Origin: an uncultured Pelagibacteraceae bacterium
GTDB taxonomy: Bacteria > Pseudomonadota > Alphaproteobacteria > Pelagibacterales > Pelagibacteraceae
NCBI GenBank assembly: GCA_902620525.1
Contig: CACNIK010000005.1
Coordinates: 1-64,000, forward strand
DNA length: 64,000 bases
Direction of reading: 5' to 3'
Shown here: positions 8,745 through 17,321 of the stretch, piece after piece
Position numbering within the stretch: the first letter of the stretch is position 1
How the letters are laid out: each line of letters begins with the position of its first letter
Made by a program: the position numbers and the translations under genes
The notes under the pieces: model-generated
What the model saw: the letters and a program-made list of their open reading frames with translations, nothing else
Databases searched by the model: none
What the model was told of the DNA's origin: nothing

Positions 8745-8764
8745 TCAATTTTTTGAGTTAAATA

Positions 8765-9913
8765 TTAGATTTTAACTTTAGCTAGAGAGCCGAATTCATT
8801 CTCATAAGCCAGTTTATAGTTAGGCTGATTCATGAGTAAGTATTTCATAACTCTTTTCGCATAAGCTTTTTGTGAGTTCACAACTTTCTTAAAGAAAGGA
8901 TCTTTTTTGTTAAAGTCACCTATAACTTTATCCCAACCTTTAAGCTGTTGAGCTAAGATCTCATCAGAAGTTTGATAAACATTTACTTTGTGTTGGTTCA
9001 TCAACTTAGATAAGTCAGCTGAATATCTCACTAGAGCTTTAAAGTAGTTGTCTGTGTTCGCAGCATAAGCAGCGTTTTTAAGGATTGCCTGGTGTTGAGG
9101 ACTTAATCCATTAAACGTTTTCTTATTCACTGGAATTTCAAACATCTCTTGTGATTGGTGGAAGCTTCCTAAGTGATAGTGCTTAGAAACATCTTGCATA
9201 CCAAACTGAGAGTCTGAAGTTGGGTTGTTAAACTCCGCAGCTTCAATCAAACCTGTTTTCATTGCAGGTTGAATTTCACCGCCTGGAAGTTGTCTTACAA
9301 CCATTCCCATAGCCGTTAAAACGTTAGTAGCTAAACCAACTGTTCTATATTTCATACCTTTAACATCAGACACTTTAGTCACGTTCTTTTTGAACCAACC
9401 AAATGGCTGTGCAGGCATTGGCATATGGAAGAAACCAATATAATCAAAACCTACTTTTGCAAGTGTTTCATCATAAAGTTTTCTACCTCCACCGTACTCC
9501 ATCCATCCCATTACTTCTTGAGATGACATACCGTACGACGGACCTGTTCCGAATAGAGATGCTGCTGGATTTTTTCCATACCAGTAAGCTGTTACCCAGT
9601 GTCCCATATCTAGAACCCCAGAACTTACTGCTTGTCCGATCTCTGATGTTTTTACAACTGCACCAACTGGCTGAAGGTCAATTTTTAATTGTCCGCCAGA
9701 CATGTCGCTAACCATTTTTGCATAGTCTCCTGCCATTTCAAAAAATATGTTAGCTCCTGAAGGCCAAGCTGCTTGCATCTTTAAAGTCTTAGGAGCCCCT
9801 AAAGCAATGTTTGGCATTGCTACAGTTGCTGCTGCTGCTGCACCTGTTGCAGCTGCTGCTTTAAAGAACTTACGTCTTGAAGGAGTTTTAACTCCTTTTA
9901 TTTTTTTAGACAT
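8765..9913 (-). CDS. dctP: TRAP transporter periplasmic substrate-binding protein (Tat-exported)
   Basis: The 382-residue protein starts with a twin-arginine signal: SRRKFFK at about residues 12-18, an Ala-rich hydrophobic stretch and a likely cleavage after ALGA near residue 40. The mature part, from KTLKMQAAWPSG, matches the TRAP binding-protein group that includes TakP, often labelled mannitol/chloroaromatic but shown for TakP to bind 2-oxo acids such as pyruvate. Pro/aromatic-rich GWFKKNVTKVSDVKGMKYRT is the conserved ligand-arginine region. The start has a strong AAGGGGG ribosome site and GC-richer codons than its neighbours, fitting high expression. Nearby oxidases for 2-hydroxy acids support a small 2-oxo or 2-hydroxy carboxylate ligand; this is inferred. 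Confidence 0.93.
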   Translation of the reverse strand: MSKKIKGVKTPSRRKFFKAAAATGAAAAATVAMPNIALGAPKTLKMQAAWPSGANIFFEMAGDYAKMVSDMSGGQLKIDLQPVGAVVKTSEIGQAVSSGVLDMGHWVTAYWYGKNPAASLFGTGPSYGMSSQEVMGWMEYGGGRKLYDETLAKVGFDYIGFFHMPMPAQPFGWFKKNVTKVSDVKGMKYRTVGLATNVLTAMGMVVRQLPGGEIQPAMKTGLIEAAEFNNPTSDSQFGMQDVSKHYHLGSFHQSQEMFEIPVNKKTFNGLSPQHQAILKNAAYAANTDNYFKALVRYSADLSKLMNQHKVNVYQTSDEILAQQLKGWDKVIGDFNKKDPFFKKVVNSQKAYAKRVMKYLLMNQPNYKLAYENEFGSLAKVKI

Positions 9914-9965
9914 ATTTGTCCCCCTTAATTATTAATAATTAAAATTATTAAAACATATTAATTTT

Positions 9966-9976
9966 TGAGAGTCTCA
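9966..9976. promoter_or_regulatory. Perfect dyad upstream of dctP, possible operator
   Basis: TGAGAGTCTCA is an 11-base perfect dyad (5-base arms around one central base) about 53 bases upstream of the dctP ATG. The one-base centre cannot form an RNA hairpin, so protein binding is more plausible than termination. No regulator gene sits in the cluster. The 118-base spacer also contains an AT-rich inverted repeat nearer the start codon. Speculative. Confidence 0.3.
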
Positions 9977-10031
9977 CCAAAATTTAATTAATTTGCGCTT
10001 ACAACCTTAACTAGAATATAAGAATAAATGT

Positions 10032-10985
10032 TTAATTTACTTTGTTTTTGCAGCTGCCAGTTTTAAAAAACTCATCGATATTATCTATTGCTAAATTCCC
10101 CATAGCAGTTCGAGTTTGTTTTGAGGCACTACCTAAGTGAGGAAGAATAAAAGCACTCTTATGTTTTAAATAGCCTGGATTTAAATTTGGCTCTCCCTGA
10201 TAAACGTCTAATCCAACAGCATAAACCTTTCTAGAATTAAGTGCTTCGATTAAAGCTTCGTCATCAACGATATCGCCTCTTGCAACATTTGTTACTACAG
10301 CTCCAGTAGGTAAGTATTCTAGAGTTTTTTTATTAATCATATTTGTAGTTTCCTTTGTTGCAGGGCAACAAACTGACAATACATCGGCAACACTCATCAA
10401 GCTTTTCAGATCCTTATGGTAAGTGGCTCCATTTTCTTTATCTTTGCTGAGTTTTGATCGATTATGATAATGTATTATCATTCCCAAAGATTTTGCAACA
10501 CTTGCTATTTTTTGGCCTATTCTACCCATGCCTAGAATACCTAATCTTGTTCCTGTCAATTGTTTTCCTATCAGATAATCAGCAGACCATTTCCAATTAG
10601 ACTCTTTAGCGGCTTCAATTCCTTCGGGCGCTCTTCTGCAGGCACCTAGTATTAATAAAATTCCAATTTCAGCTGTAGCGTCAGTCAAAACGTCTGGGGT
10701 GTTGGTTACAATTATATTTCTTTTTTTGGCTGCGTCTAAATCAATATTTCCAAATCCTACTGCAAAGTTTGATAAAATTTTAATACTTTCTGGTAATTTA
10801 TTAATAGTTGCAGCATCCAATTTATCCGTAAGAGAAGATAAAATTCCGTCACATCCTTCGCTTAGCTTAATCAATTTTTCTTGTGAATGTAACTCATCAT
10901 TAGAATTAAATTTTGCATCAAAAATTTTACCGGCCTTATCTTCGCAAGATCTAAGTAGTCTTCTAGTTATAAGAATTTTTTTCAT
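10032..10985 (-). CDS. D-isomer-specific 2-hydroxyacid dehydrogenase (glyoxylate/hydroxypyruvate reductase-like)
   Basis: This 317-residue enzyme has the NAD(P)-binding motif LGILGMGRIGQKIA (around 148-161) and the catalytic triad contexts NVARGDIVDD (Arg), DVYQGEPN (Glu) and ILPHLGSAS (His). The family reduces 2-oxo acids such as glyoxylate or hydroxypyruvate to D-2-hydroxy acids, or runs in reverse. It begins 8 bases after the GlcD-type oxidase on the same strand. A reductase and flavin oxidases for the same class of compounds in one transcript suggests interconversion of 2-hydroxy and 2-oxo acids. The exact substrate is unresolved. Confidence 0.88.
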   Translation of the reverse strand: MKKILITRRLLRSCEDKAGKIFDAKFNSNDELHSQEKLIKLSEGCDGILSSLTDKLDAATINKLPESIKILSNFAVGFGNIDLDAAKKRNIIVTNTPDVLTDATAEIGILLILGACRRAPEGIEAAKESNWKWSADYLIGKQLTGTRLGILGMGRIGQKIASVAKSLGMIIHYHNRSKLSKDKENGATYHKDLKSLMSVADVLSVCCPATKETTNMINKKTLEYLPTGAVVTNVARGDIVDDEALIEALNSRKVYAVGLDVYQGEPNLNPGYLKHKSAFILPHLGSASKQTRTAMGNLAIDNIDEFFKTGSCKNKVN

Positions 10986-10993
10986 TTGGATTG

Positions 10994-12367
10994 TTAGTTT
11001 AAGTCAAAAATCTTGCCAGGATTCATTATATTATTGGGATCTAGAGTTCTTTTTATAGATTTCATTACTGGGATGTTATCTCCATGTTCTTTAATAAGAT
11101 ATTCTTTTTTGTGAAGTCCTATTCCATGCTCACCAGTAATAGTTCCCTTTAGTTCTAATGTCTTTTTAATTAGTAAATCACTGAACTCTCTAATCTTTTT
11201 GTAAGTTTCTTTTTTTTGAGGGTCATAGGGCAAAATCACATGAAAATTCCCATCTCCTAAGTGTCCAACCATTGGAGCTCTTAGCCCAAATTTTTTTGTT
11301 TCCTCTTCAGCAAAATTTACACACTCAGTTATTTTTGAAATCGGAAGACATACATCTGTTGAATAAACTCTTCCATTTTTAATCAATGCTTTTACTGAAT
11401 AATAAACGTCCCATCGAGCTTGCCATAATTTGTTTCGCTCTGCTAAATCTTTAGCCCACTTGAAAGAGCTTCCGTTATTGTCATTAGATATTTCTTCGAC
11501 AACTTTTATATTTTCTTTATTAGATGACTCTGATCCATGGAATTCAAAAAACAATGTTGGTAAAACTTTAAGATCTTTTAACTTCGAGTAGTTAATGCTT
11601 ATATCCATTTGATCTTTATTTAACATTTCAATCCTTGCAATAGGCACACCGTATTGAATAATTTGTTGTGCAGTTTTAACTGCATCTTCTAATGATTGGA
11701 AATGGCAAACCGCACTCATAATACTCTCTGGTATAGGGGATAATCTTAATTGTATCTCAGTGATTATTCCAAGCGTACCTTCTGAGCCAATAAACAAATT
11801 TGTTAAATTATATCCTGCTGAAGTTTTTTTGGTTCTACTTCCAGTATTAATTATATCGCCATTAGGAAGAACAACTGTTAAACCTGTAATTACTGTTTTC
11901 ATGGTTCCATATTTTACAGCCATAGTTCCAGAAGCCGAGGTTGAGGCCATACCTCCAATTGCAGCGTTGGCGCCAGGGTCAATTGGGAAAAAAACTCCGT
12001 CCTCTCTTAAGTAGTCATTTAATTGCTCTTTAGTCACACATGCTTGAACTCTACAATCAAAATCTTCAACGTTTACACTTATAATTTTATTCATCTTTTC
12101 TAATGAAATAGTAATGCCTTTGTCATTTCCTACAACATTACCCTCTAAAGAGGTTCCTGTTCCAAATGGCACAACTGGAACTTTATGATGATTACAAAGT
12201 TTTAAAATTTTTGAGACTTCTTCGTTTGTTTCTGGAAAAACTACTGCTTGAGATAAAACAGGATCAAAAGTGTCCTCGCCTCTAGCATAATTTGACCTTG
12301 TCGAGACAGATGTAGAAAATCTGCCATTAAAAATTTTTTTTAGTTCTGATTGAACTTGTTCATTCAT
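10994..12367 (-). CDS. FAD-binding oxidase, GlcD / D-lactate dehydrogenase family
   Basis: The 457-residue protein has the PCMH-type FAD-binding domain (about 40-215) with VVPFGTGTSLEGN and DPGANAAIGGMASTSASGTMAVKYG, followed by the FAD-oxidase C domain ending in the conserved GTITGEHGIGLHKK near residue 420. Members oxidise glycolate or D-2-hydroxy acids (D-lactate) to 2-oxo acids and pass electrons to quinone or another acceptor. No glcE or glcF partner is present, which favours a stand-alone D-lactate/D-2-hydroxyacid dehydrogenase over glycolate oxidase. It lies between the aminotransferase and the hydroxyacid dehydrogenase in the same run. Confidence 0.88.
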   Translation of the reverse strand: MNEQVQSELKKIFNGRFSTSVSTRSNYARGEDTFDPVLSQAVVFPETNEEVSKILKLCNHHKVPVVPFGTGTSLEGNVVGNDKGITISLEKMNKIISVNVEDFDCRVQACVTKEQLNDYLREDGVFFPIDPGANAAIGGMASTSASGTMAVKYGTMKTVITGLTVVLPNGDIINTGSRTKKTSAGYNLTNLFIGSEGTLGIITEIQLRLSPIPESIMSAVCHFQSLEDAVKTAQQIIQYGVPIARIEMLNKDQMDISINYSKLKDLKVLPTLFFEFHGSESSNKENIKVVEEISNDNNGSSFKWAKDLAERNKLWQARWDVYYSVKALIKNGRVYSTDVCLPISKITECVNFAEEETKKFGLRAPMVGHLGDGNFHVILPYDPQKKETYKKIREFSDLLIKKTLELKGTITGEHGIGLHKKEYLIKEHGDNIPVMKSIKRTLDPNNIMNPGKIFDLN

Positions 12368-12405
12368 AAAAAGAGATATTAATTGAAATTTGAAGAAAAT
12401 ACAGC

Positions 12406-13572
12406 CTATTTAGCTAGCATTTTTTTTATGTTTTCAAGAGCTTGTGAAATATTAGCTTGCGACGCAGCAAAACTAAATCTTACATAATCTTTTGCAGTCT
12501 TTCCGAATGCAGTTCCAGGCACTATGGCAACACCAGCTTCATGCATACATTTTTTTGCAAATTCCGCACCATTCATTCCTGTACCGATAACCTTTGGAAA
12601 AGCATAAAAAGCTCCGCCAGGTAAACTACATTCTACGCCTGGAAGATTATTCAAACCTTCATGAATAAGTTTTCTTCTAATTGTAAACTTATTCATCATA
12701 TGATCTATCGATTCGTCAGAACCATCTAAAGCAGCAATACCTGCAAATTGTGCAGCTGCATTTACACAGGAAACACTATTAATTAATAATTTATTTACAT
12801 GTTCAACTAATTTTTCTGGCCAGAAACTCCAACCAAGTCTCCATCCTGTCATAGAGTATGCTTTACTCCATCCCTCAAGAACAATTAACCTTTCTCTAAG
12901 TTCGGGGTAATTAAAAAATGTTGGCATCTCTTTTCCGTCAAATATTTGTCTACTATAAATCTCATCACTTAAAATAGTAACATGTGGATGTTTTTTTAGT
13001 CCTTCTGCCAAAACATCGATATCAGATTTATCAACAAAACTTCCTGTAGGATTATTTGGATTGATTAAAACTAATAGTCTAGTTTTGTCAGTTATTAATG
13101 ATAAAATTTTTTCTGGATTAAATTTCAAATCTTTATCCTCAGTTAAATCGTAAGGAACAGGTTTTGCTCCTGTAAAGTTTATCATAGACTCATAGATTGG
13201 AAATGCTGGTGTCGGATGAATTATTTCTACACCTGGTTCACCAAAACATTGAATTGCATAACTCATCGTTGGCTTTCCGCCTGGCATTATTATAATTCTT
13301 TCTGGATCAATATCCTGATTGTATAATTTTTTAATCTTTCTAGTAACTGCTTGTCTGCATTCAAGAATTCCATTTGATAAAACATAACCATGATGGCCAT
13401 CATCCAAAGCTTTCTTCGCTGCATCAACAATGTGTTGTGGAGTTTTAAAATCTGGCTGGCCTAGTCCGAGGTGTATCATCGGCTTTCCTGTTGCTTCTAA
13501 TTTCTTTGCTTCAGCAAGCACGCTAAAAGCAGTTTCAGTTCCTAATCTATCTAAACTTTTTGCTAGTTTCAT
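12406..13572 (-). CDS. Class I/II PLP-dependent aminotransferase
   Basis: This 388-residue fold-type I aminotransferase carries the PLP Schiff-base lysine Lys237 in GWSKAYSMTGWRLGW, the substrate-carboxylate region GLGQPDF, NPNNPTGS and LSDEIYS. It resembles the aspartate/alanine aminotransferase subfamily Ib. In this setting it may transaminate the 2-oxo acid made by the neighbouring oxidases, linking 2-hydroxy acid oxidation to amino acid pools. It starts 17 bases after the second LldD-type gene. Substrate preference cannot be determined from the motifs seen. Confidence 0.88.
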   Translation of the reverse strand: MKLAKSLDRLGTETAFSVLAEAKKLEATGKPMIHLGLGQPDFKTPQHIVDAAKKALDDGHHGYVLSNGILECRQAVTRKIKKLYNQDIDPERIIIMPGGKPTMSYAIQCFGEPGVEIIHPTPAFPIYESMINFTGAKPVPYDLTEDKDLKFNPEKILSLITDKTRLLVLINPNNPTGSFVDKSDIDVLAEGLKKHPHVTILSDEIYSRQIFDGKEMPTFFNYPELRERLIVLEGWSKAYSMTGWRLGWSFWPEKLVEHVNKLLINSVSCVNAAAQFAGIAALDGSDESIDHMMNKFTIRRKLIHEGLNNLPGVECSLPGGAFYAFPKVIGTGMNGAEFAKKCMHEAGVAIVPGTAFGKTAKDYVRFSFAASQANISQALENIKKMLAK

Positions 13573-13589
13573 GCCTAATATTAGAATCC

Positions 13590-14741
13590 TTAATTTCTAA
13601 TTGCAATATTTTCTTCGCCTAAATCCTCAATTTTTTTTTTGCCTAGCAAAATCATGTCTCTTCTCAATTCTTCCTTCATTCTTTGAAGTATTGTTTCCAC
13701 TCCTTTTTGACCTCCTGCGCTTAATGCAAAGAGAAAACCTTTGCCAAAACTGCACGCTGTCGCACCTAATGATAGTGCCTTTAAAACATGTGTTCCCCTT
13801 CTTATTCCTCCATCAACAATAATTTCTATCTTTCCCCCTACGGCATCAACTATGGTTTTCAATTGATCAAATGGTGATCTTGAACCATCCAATTGCCTGC
13901 CTCCGTGATTTGATAACATAATTGCACTTGCACCAATATCAATTGCTCTTTTAGCATCCTCTACTGACATTACACCTTTAAGAGCGAAAGGACCTTTCCA
14001 TCTTTTTACACAATATTCCGCATCTTTCCAGCTCATAGCTGGATCGTATTGTTCGTTTATGTATTCCATTACACCTTTTGCAATTGAAGAACCTTTTTTT
14101 GTAAAATGAGAGACATTTGCTAACTCGAATTTTTCATGAGTTAAATAATTAAATGTCCATTTGGGATGAGTGATAAAGCTCATTAAACTTTTTAAGGTAA
14201 GTTTAGGTGGAGTTGTAAATCCCCATCGATGATCTCTTTCCCTGTTACCTGCAACAACAGTGTCTACCGTCAAACACAAAGATTTAAACCCAGAACTTTT
14301 ACATCTATCAATTAAATTATCCGTTAAGGCTTGATCTTTATGAATATATAATTGAAACATCTTTGGTCCGCCTGAAACATTTGCTATTTGTTCTATAGAC
14401 GAGGTAGCCATTGTGGACATACTATAGAAAGTACCGTATTTTTCGGCTGCTCTCGCCGATGCCTTATCGCCATCATGATGATAAAGTCGTTGCATCGCCG
14501 TTGGAGATAAAAAAAGAGGCATATCTATTTTTGTACCTAACACTGTTGTAGATAAATCAGGCTCACCAACGCTGGCTAAAATGTTTGGAACTAAATCGTA
14601 TTTTGAGAAAGACTCGGTATTTCTTTTCAATGTAACCTCGTCATCAGAACCGCCATCTATGTAATGAAATATCGGAGCGGGTAAATTTTTTTTTGCTAGT
14701 TTTCTGAAATCTTCAAAGTTGTAACAATTCTTAAGACTCAT
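13590..14741 (-). CDS. FMN-dependent alpha-hydroxyacid oxidase/dehydrogenase, LldD-like, copy B
   Basis: The 383-residue TIM-barrel flavoenzyme has the family signature SNHGGRQLDGSRSPFDQL with catalytic His279, the active-site tyrosine contexts IFHYIDG and MFQLYIHKD, and a phosphate-binding IVDGGIRRGTHVLKAL region. The family oxidises L-lactate, glycolate, mandelate and similar L-2-hydroxy acids. It is the downstream partner of a tandem pair: its ATG overlaps the stop of copy A by one base (TAATG), and both proteins are 383 residues and align without gaps, so they arose by duplication. Differing substrate-pocket residues suggest different substrates or a heteromer; this is an inference. Confidence 0.92.
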   Translation of the reverse strand: MSLKNCYNFEDFRKLAKKNLPAPIFHYIDGGSDDEVTLKRNTESFSKYDLVPNILASVGEPDLSTTVLGTKIDMPLFLSPTAMQRLYHHDGDKASARAAEKYGTFYSMSTMATSSIEQIANVSGGPKMFQLYIHKDQALTDNLIDRCKSSGFKSLCLTVDTVVAGNRERDHRWGFTTPPKLTLKSLMSFITHPKWTFNYLTHEKFELANVSHFTKKGSSIAKGVMEYINEQYDPAMSWKDAEYCVKRWKGPFALKGVMSVEDAKRAIDIGASAIMLSNHGGRQLDGSRSPFDQLKTIVDAVGGKIEIIVDGGIRRGTHVLKALSLGATACSFGKGFLFALSAGGQKGVETILQRMKEELRRDMILLGKKKIEDLGEENIAIRN

Positions 14742-15892
14742 TACCCTCTGAATCTTAAATTTTTTCTACTCAGTTCGCTTATCTTAGTACAACCCATTAG
14801 TTTCATATCTCTCTCTAACTCTGCTTTGTACTGACCTAGAGCTCTTTCAACACCAGCTTGACCTGCTGCAGCTAAAGCGTACAAATAGAGTCTTCCGCCA
14901 GAACATGCTTTTGCGCCCAATGATAAAGCTTTTAACATGTGGGTTCCTCTATGAATTCCACCCTCACAAATAACATCTAGTTTATCTCCTACGGCATCAA
15001 CTATTTCAGCTAATTGGTCGAAAGGAGATCTCGACCCATCGAGTTGTCTTCCTCCATGATTTGAAACCATAATTCCAGTACATCCAATGTCTACAGCTCT
15101 TTTAGCGTCTTCAACACTCATAACTCCTTTTAATGCAAAATGCCCTCCCCACTGGGCGCAAAGTTTTTCAGCGTCTTTCCAATTCATAGATTGGTCTAAC
15201 ATTGTAGAAAAATAATTTCCTATTGAAGTATTAGTGCTAGTTCCAGCTTCAAGGTGATCTTGTATGTGTGGTAATTCAAACTTACCTTTGGTGAGATAAT
15301 TTATGCCCCACATTGGTTTTGTTGCGAAACTAAATAAGCTTGCAAGAGTTAATTTTGGAGGAGATGTAAAGCCAGTCCTTAAATCTCTTTCTCTATTTCC
15401 TCCTGTTATTGTATCAACTGTTAAAGCCATAACGTCAAATTTAGCAGCTTTAGCCCTTTCCAAACATGAAGTGTTTAACCCTCTGTCTTTGTGAAAATAA
15501 AACTGAAACATTTTTGGAGTATCAATCATAGAAGATATCTCCTCCACACTTACTGTTGCTAGTGCAGAAACTCCAAACATCGTATTAAATTTTTGTGCGG
15601 CTTTTCCTACAGCTCTTTCTCCATCATAATGAAAGAGTCGTTGTAAAGCAGTTGGTGCGAGGTAAAAAGGCAAGTCTAGTTTTTTTCCAAATATAGTAGT
15701 TGATAAATCAACATTCTCTACTCCCCTCAAAACATTTGGCACTAAATCAACATCGTCAAAAGCACTTGTGTTTCTAGCATATGTAACTTCATCATCAGCA
15801 GCTCCATCTATATAGTGAAATATTGGACTGGGTAATTTTCTTTTGGCTAGTTTACGAAAGTCACTAAAGTTATGGCAATTTTTTAATGACAT
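14741..15892 (-). CDS. FMN-dependent alpha-hydroxyacid oxidase/dehydrogenase, LldD-like, copy A
   Basis: This is the first member of the tandem pair. At 383 residues it shows SNHGGRQLDGSRSPFDQL with His279 at the same position as copy B, IFHYIDGAADDE near the N-terminus and MFQFYFHKD in mid-protein. It should oxidise an L-2-hydroxy acid such as L-lactate to the 2-oxo acid using FMN, passing electrons to the quinone pool if it acts like LldD. It begins one base after the PagL-like gene, and translation of copy B is probably coupled to it. Substrate identity among lactate, glycolate and other 2-hydroxy acids is open. Confidence 0.92.
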   Translation of the reverse strand: MSLKNCHNFSDFRKLAKRKLPSPIFHYIDGAADDEVTYARNTSAFDDVDLVPNVLRGVENVDLSTTIFGKKLDLPFYLAPTALQRLFHYDGERAVGKAAQKFNTMFGVSALATVSVEEISSMIDTPKMFQFYFHKDRGLNTSCLERAKAAKFDVMALTVDTITGGNRERDLRTGFTSPPKLTLASLFSFATKPMWGINYLTKGKFELPHIQDHLEAGTSTNTSIGNYFSTMLDQSMNWKDAEKLCAQWGGHFALKGVMSVEDAKRAVDIGCTGIMVSNHGGRQLDGSRSPFDQLAEIVDAVGDKLDVICEGGIHRGTHMLKALSLGAKACSGGRLYLYALAAAGQAGVERALGQYKAELERDMKLMGCTKISELSRKNLRFRG

Positions 15893-15893
15893 A

Positions 15894-16394
15894 TTAAAAT
15901 CTCGTAGAAAATGTTAATTGCTGATTATCAGTTCCAGGATTAGTGGTTCCCCAATCGTTATTAGATATATGGCTGTAACTGTAACCTAAATTTGAGTCTT
16001 TAAAAATATCGAATCCAACTTTAACTTCGCTTTTAAATTCCAATGCACTTCCTAAATCTTTACCGTTTCCTTTATCGTAGTATCCAGGAGTAAAGCTTGG
16101 GGAAATATTCATAGGACCTAAACTATATTGCCCTTCAATGCCCGTATAAAGATATAAAGAGTTTTTTCCTGTTATAAAGGCTCCACTAACTGGAGCAATT
16201 TTACCTAGAAAGGTATTTCGAAATAAATCGGTATTTCTGTGTTCAACTCCAATTAAAGTAGTTTGGTCATCTCCTTCTTTGTCTATAACATCGAATGTTC
16301 CAGTATAAACTGAGATATCCAAATTTTCACTCAACACTATTGTGTGTTTAAAAACAAATAATAATAATATGTATACAAAAAACTTTAATTTCAT
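15894..16394 (-). CDS. PagL-like outer-membrane acyloxyacyl hydrolase (lipid A 3-O-deacylase family)
   Basis: The 166-residue protein has a signal peptide (about 1-22) and alternating beta-strand sequence ending in a C-terminal Phe, as in small outer-membrane barrels. Near the end it carries SYSHISNNDWGTTNPGTDNQ: the His-x-Ser pair (His142, Ser144) followed by SN and NPG is characteristic of PagL lipid A deacylases. Asp156 sits where the family usually has the triad Glu. PagL removes the 3-O acyl chain of lipid A. It lies between the ccm genes and the LldD pair, one base before the latter, so it may be cotranscribed with them though unrelated in function. Confidence 0.65.
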   Translation of the reverse strand: MKLKFFVYILLLFVFKHTIVLSENLDISVYTGTFDVIDKEGDDQTTLIGVEHRNTDLFRNTFLGKIAPVSGAFITGKNSLYLYTGIEGQYSLGPMNISPSFTPGYYDKGNGKDLGSALEFKSEVKVGFDIFKDSNLGYSYSHISNNDWGTTNPGTDNQQLTFSTRF

Positions 16395-16444
16395 AACTAT
16401 AAATTACTACGTAAATTCAAAAATGTATAGTCAGTAAGACAAAA

Positions 16445-16807
16445 TTACTGTTTTCTTCTTTTAAGATATTTGAAAATCAATAATCCACCAAAAACCAAAA
16501 CTATATAAGGAGAAAACCATAATAAGGAATTTATATAATTAAATTTGGGTTTATAAATAATCCATTCCCCATATTTTTCGGCTAAAAATTCATAAATTTC
16601 TTTTTCATTATCCCCTTGATTGATTTTATCTCTTACTACAATTTTAATAGTTTGCGCAAAATCTGAATTGGACTCTGCGATAGATTGTCCTTGGCAGACT
16701 ATACAACGAAGATTTTTGAAAATTTTTGACTCTAAATTGTTTATCTCTGCAGCACTAAGTTCTAGAAAAAACAAATAAAAAAATATTATTATAAGTTTAT
16801 TTTTCAT
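16445..16807 (-). CDS. ccmH: Cytochrome c maturation protein CcmH (short form)
   Basis: The 120-residue protein has an N-terminal hydrophobic signal/anchor, the conserved LRCIVCQGQSIAESNS motif with redox Cys35 and Cys38, and a single C-terminal membrane helix (about 93-111) followed by a basic tail. CcmH keeps apocytochrome c cysteines reduced for heme ligation with CcmF. This is the short CcmH/CycL type without the TPR domain, so a separate CcmI would have to be encoded elsewhere. It overlaps ccmG by 11 bases and ends the ccm cluster. Confidence 0.95.
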   Translation of the reverse strand: MKNKLIIIFFYLFFLELSAAEINNLESKIFKNLRCIVCQGQSIAESNSDFAQTIKIVVRDKINQGDNEKEIYEFLAEKYGEWIIYKPKFNYINSLLWFSPYIVLVFGGLLIFKYLKRRKQ

Positions 16808-17321
16808 TTAATAATTGTAATATATCTTCATAGTCTTTAAAATTTAGAGGTCCAATAAATTTGCTAATAATTTTATGATTATTGTCAATTAAAATACTTT
16901 CAGGTACTCCGTAAACACCAAATAAAATAGATTTTGTTCCATCCTTATCACTTAGAGAAAAATCATAGGGGTTTCCTAATTCCCTTAAAAAATTGTTGGC
17001 ATTTAGTTTTTTATCTTTAAAATTTATACCAACTATTTTTAAATTATTTTCTTTTTTTAAGTTCATTAAAATAGGATGTTCTTTTTTGCATGGAAGGCAC
17101 CAAGAGGCCCAAATGTTTATTAAATGATATTTGTCATTAGTTAAATCTTGTTTTTTGAACATTTCATCATTGTTAAGAAATAATATTTCAAAATTATCTA
17201 CACTTTTTCCAACTATTTTTTCGGTACTATATCTTTTGTCAACATTTAAGGCTAAGAAAAAAACTATGATAGCAAATGCTACTAAAGAAATTGAAATAAT
17301 TTTTAGAAAACTGATTTTCAT
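16797..17321 (-). CDS. ccmG: Thiol:disulfide interchange protein CcmG/DsbE
   Basis: CcmG is a membrane-anchored periplasmic thioredoxin that reduces CcmH or apocytochrome c. I place the start at the ATG at 17321, which overlaps the ccmF stop in an ATGA junction and gives MKISFLK followed by a hydrophobic anchor; a longer reading from 17384 would add 21 unlikely residues inside ccmF. The resulting 174-residue protein has the active site WASWCLPCKKEHP (Cys74, Cys77 in this numbering) and the cis-Pro region YGVPESILID. Identification is secure. Confidence 0.95.
   Translation of the reverse strand: MKISFLKIISISLVAFAIIVFFLALNVDKRYSTEKIVGKSVDNFEILFLNNDEMFKKQDLTNDKYHLINIWASWCLPCKKEHPILMNLKKENNLKIVGINFKDKKLNANNFLRELGNPYDFSLSDKDGTKSILFGVYGVPESILIDNNHKIISKFIGPLNFKDYEDILQLLNEK

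Noticed and set aside
9403..9711. 102-codon plus-strand ORF inside dctP
   Set aside because: It is a shadow of the well-supported dctP reading frame on the other strand, with no recognisable motif or ribosome site.
10699..11058. 119-codon plus-strand ORF across the hydroxyacid dehydrogenase start
   Set aside because: It lies opposite conserved NAD-binding dehydrogenase and oxidase coding sequence and shows low-complexity hydrophobic text typical of antisense frames in AT-rich DNA.
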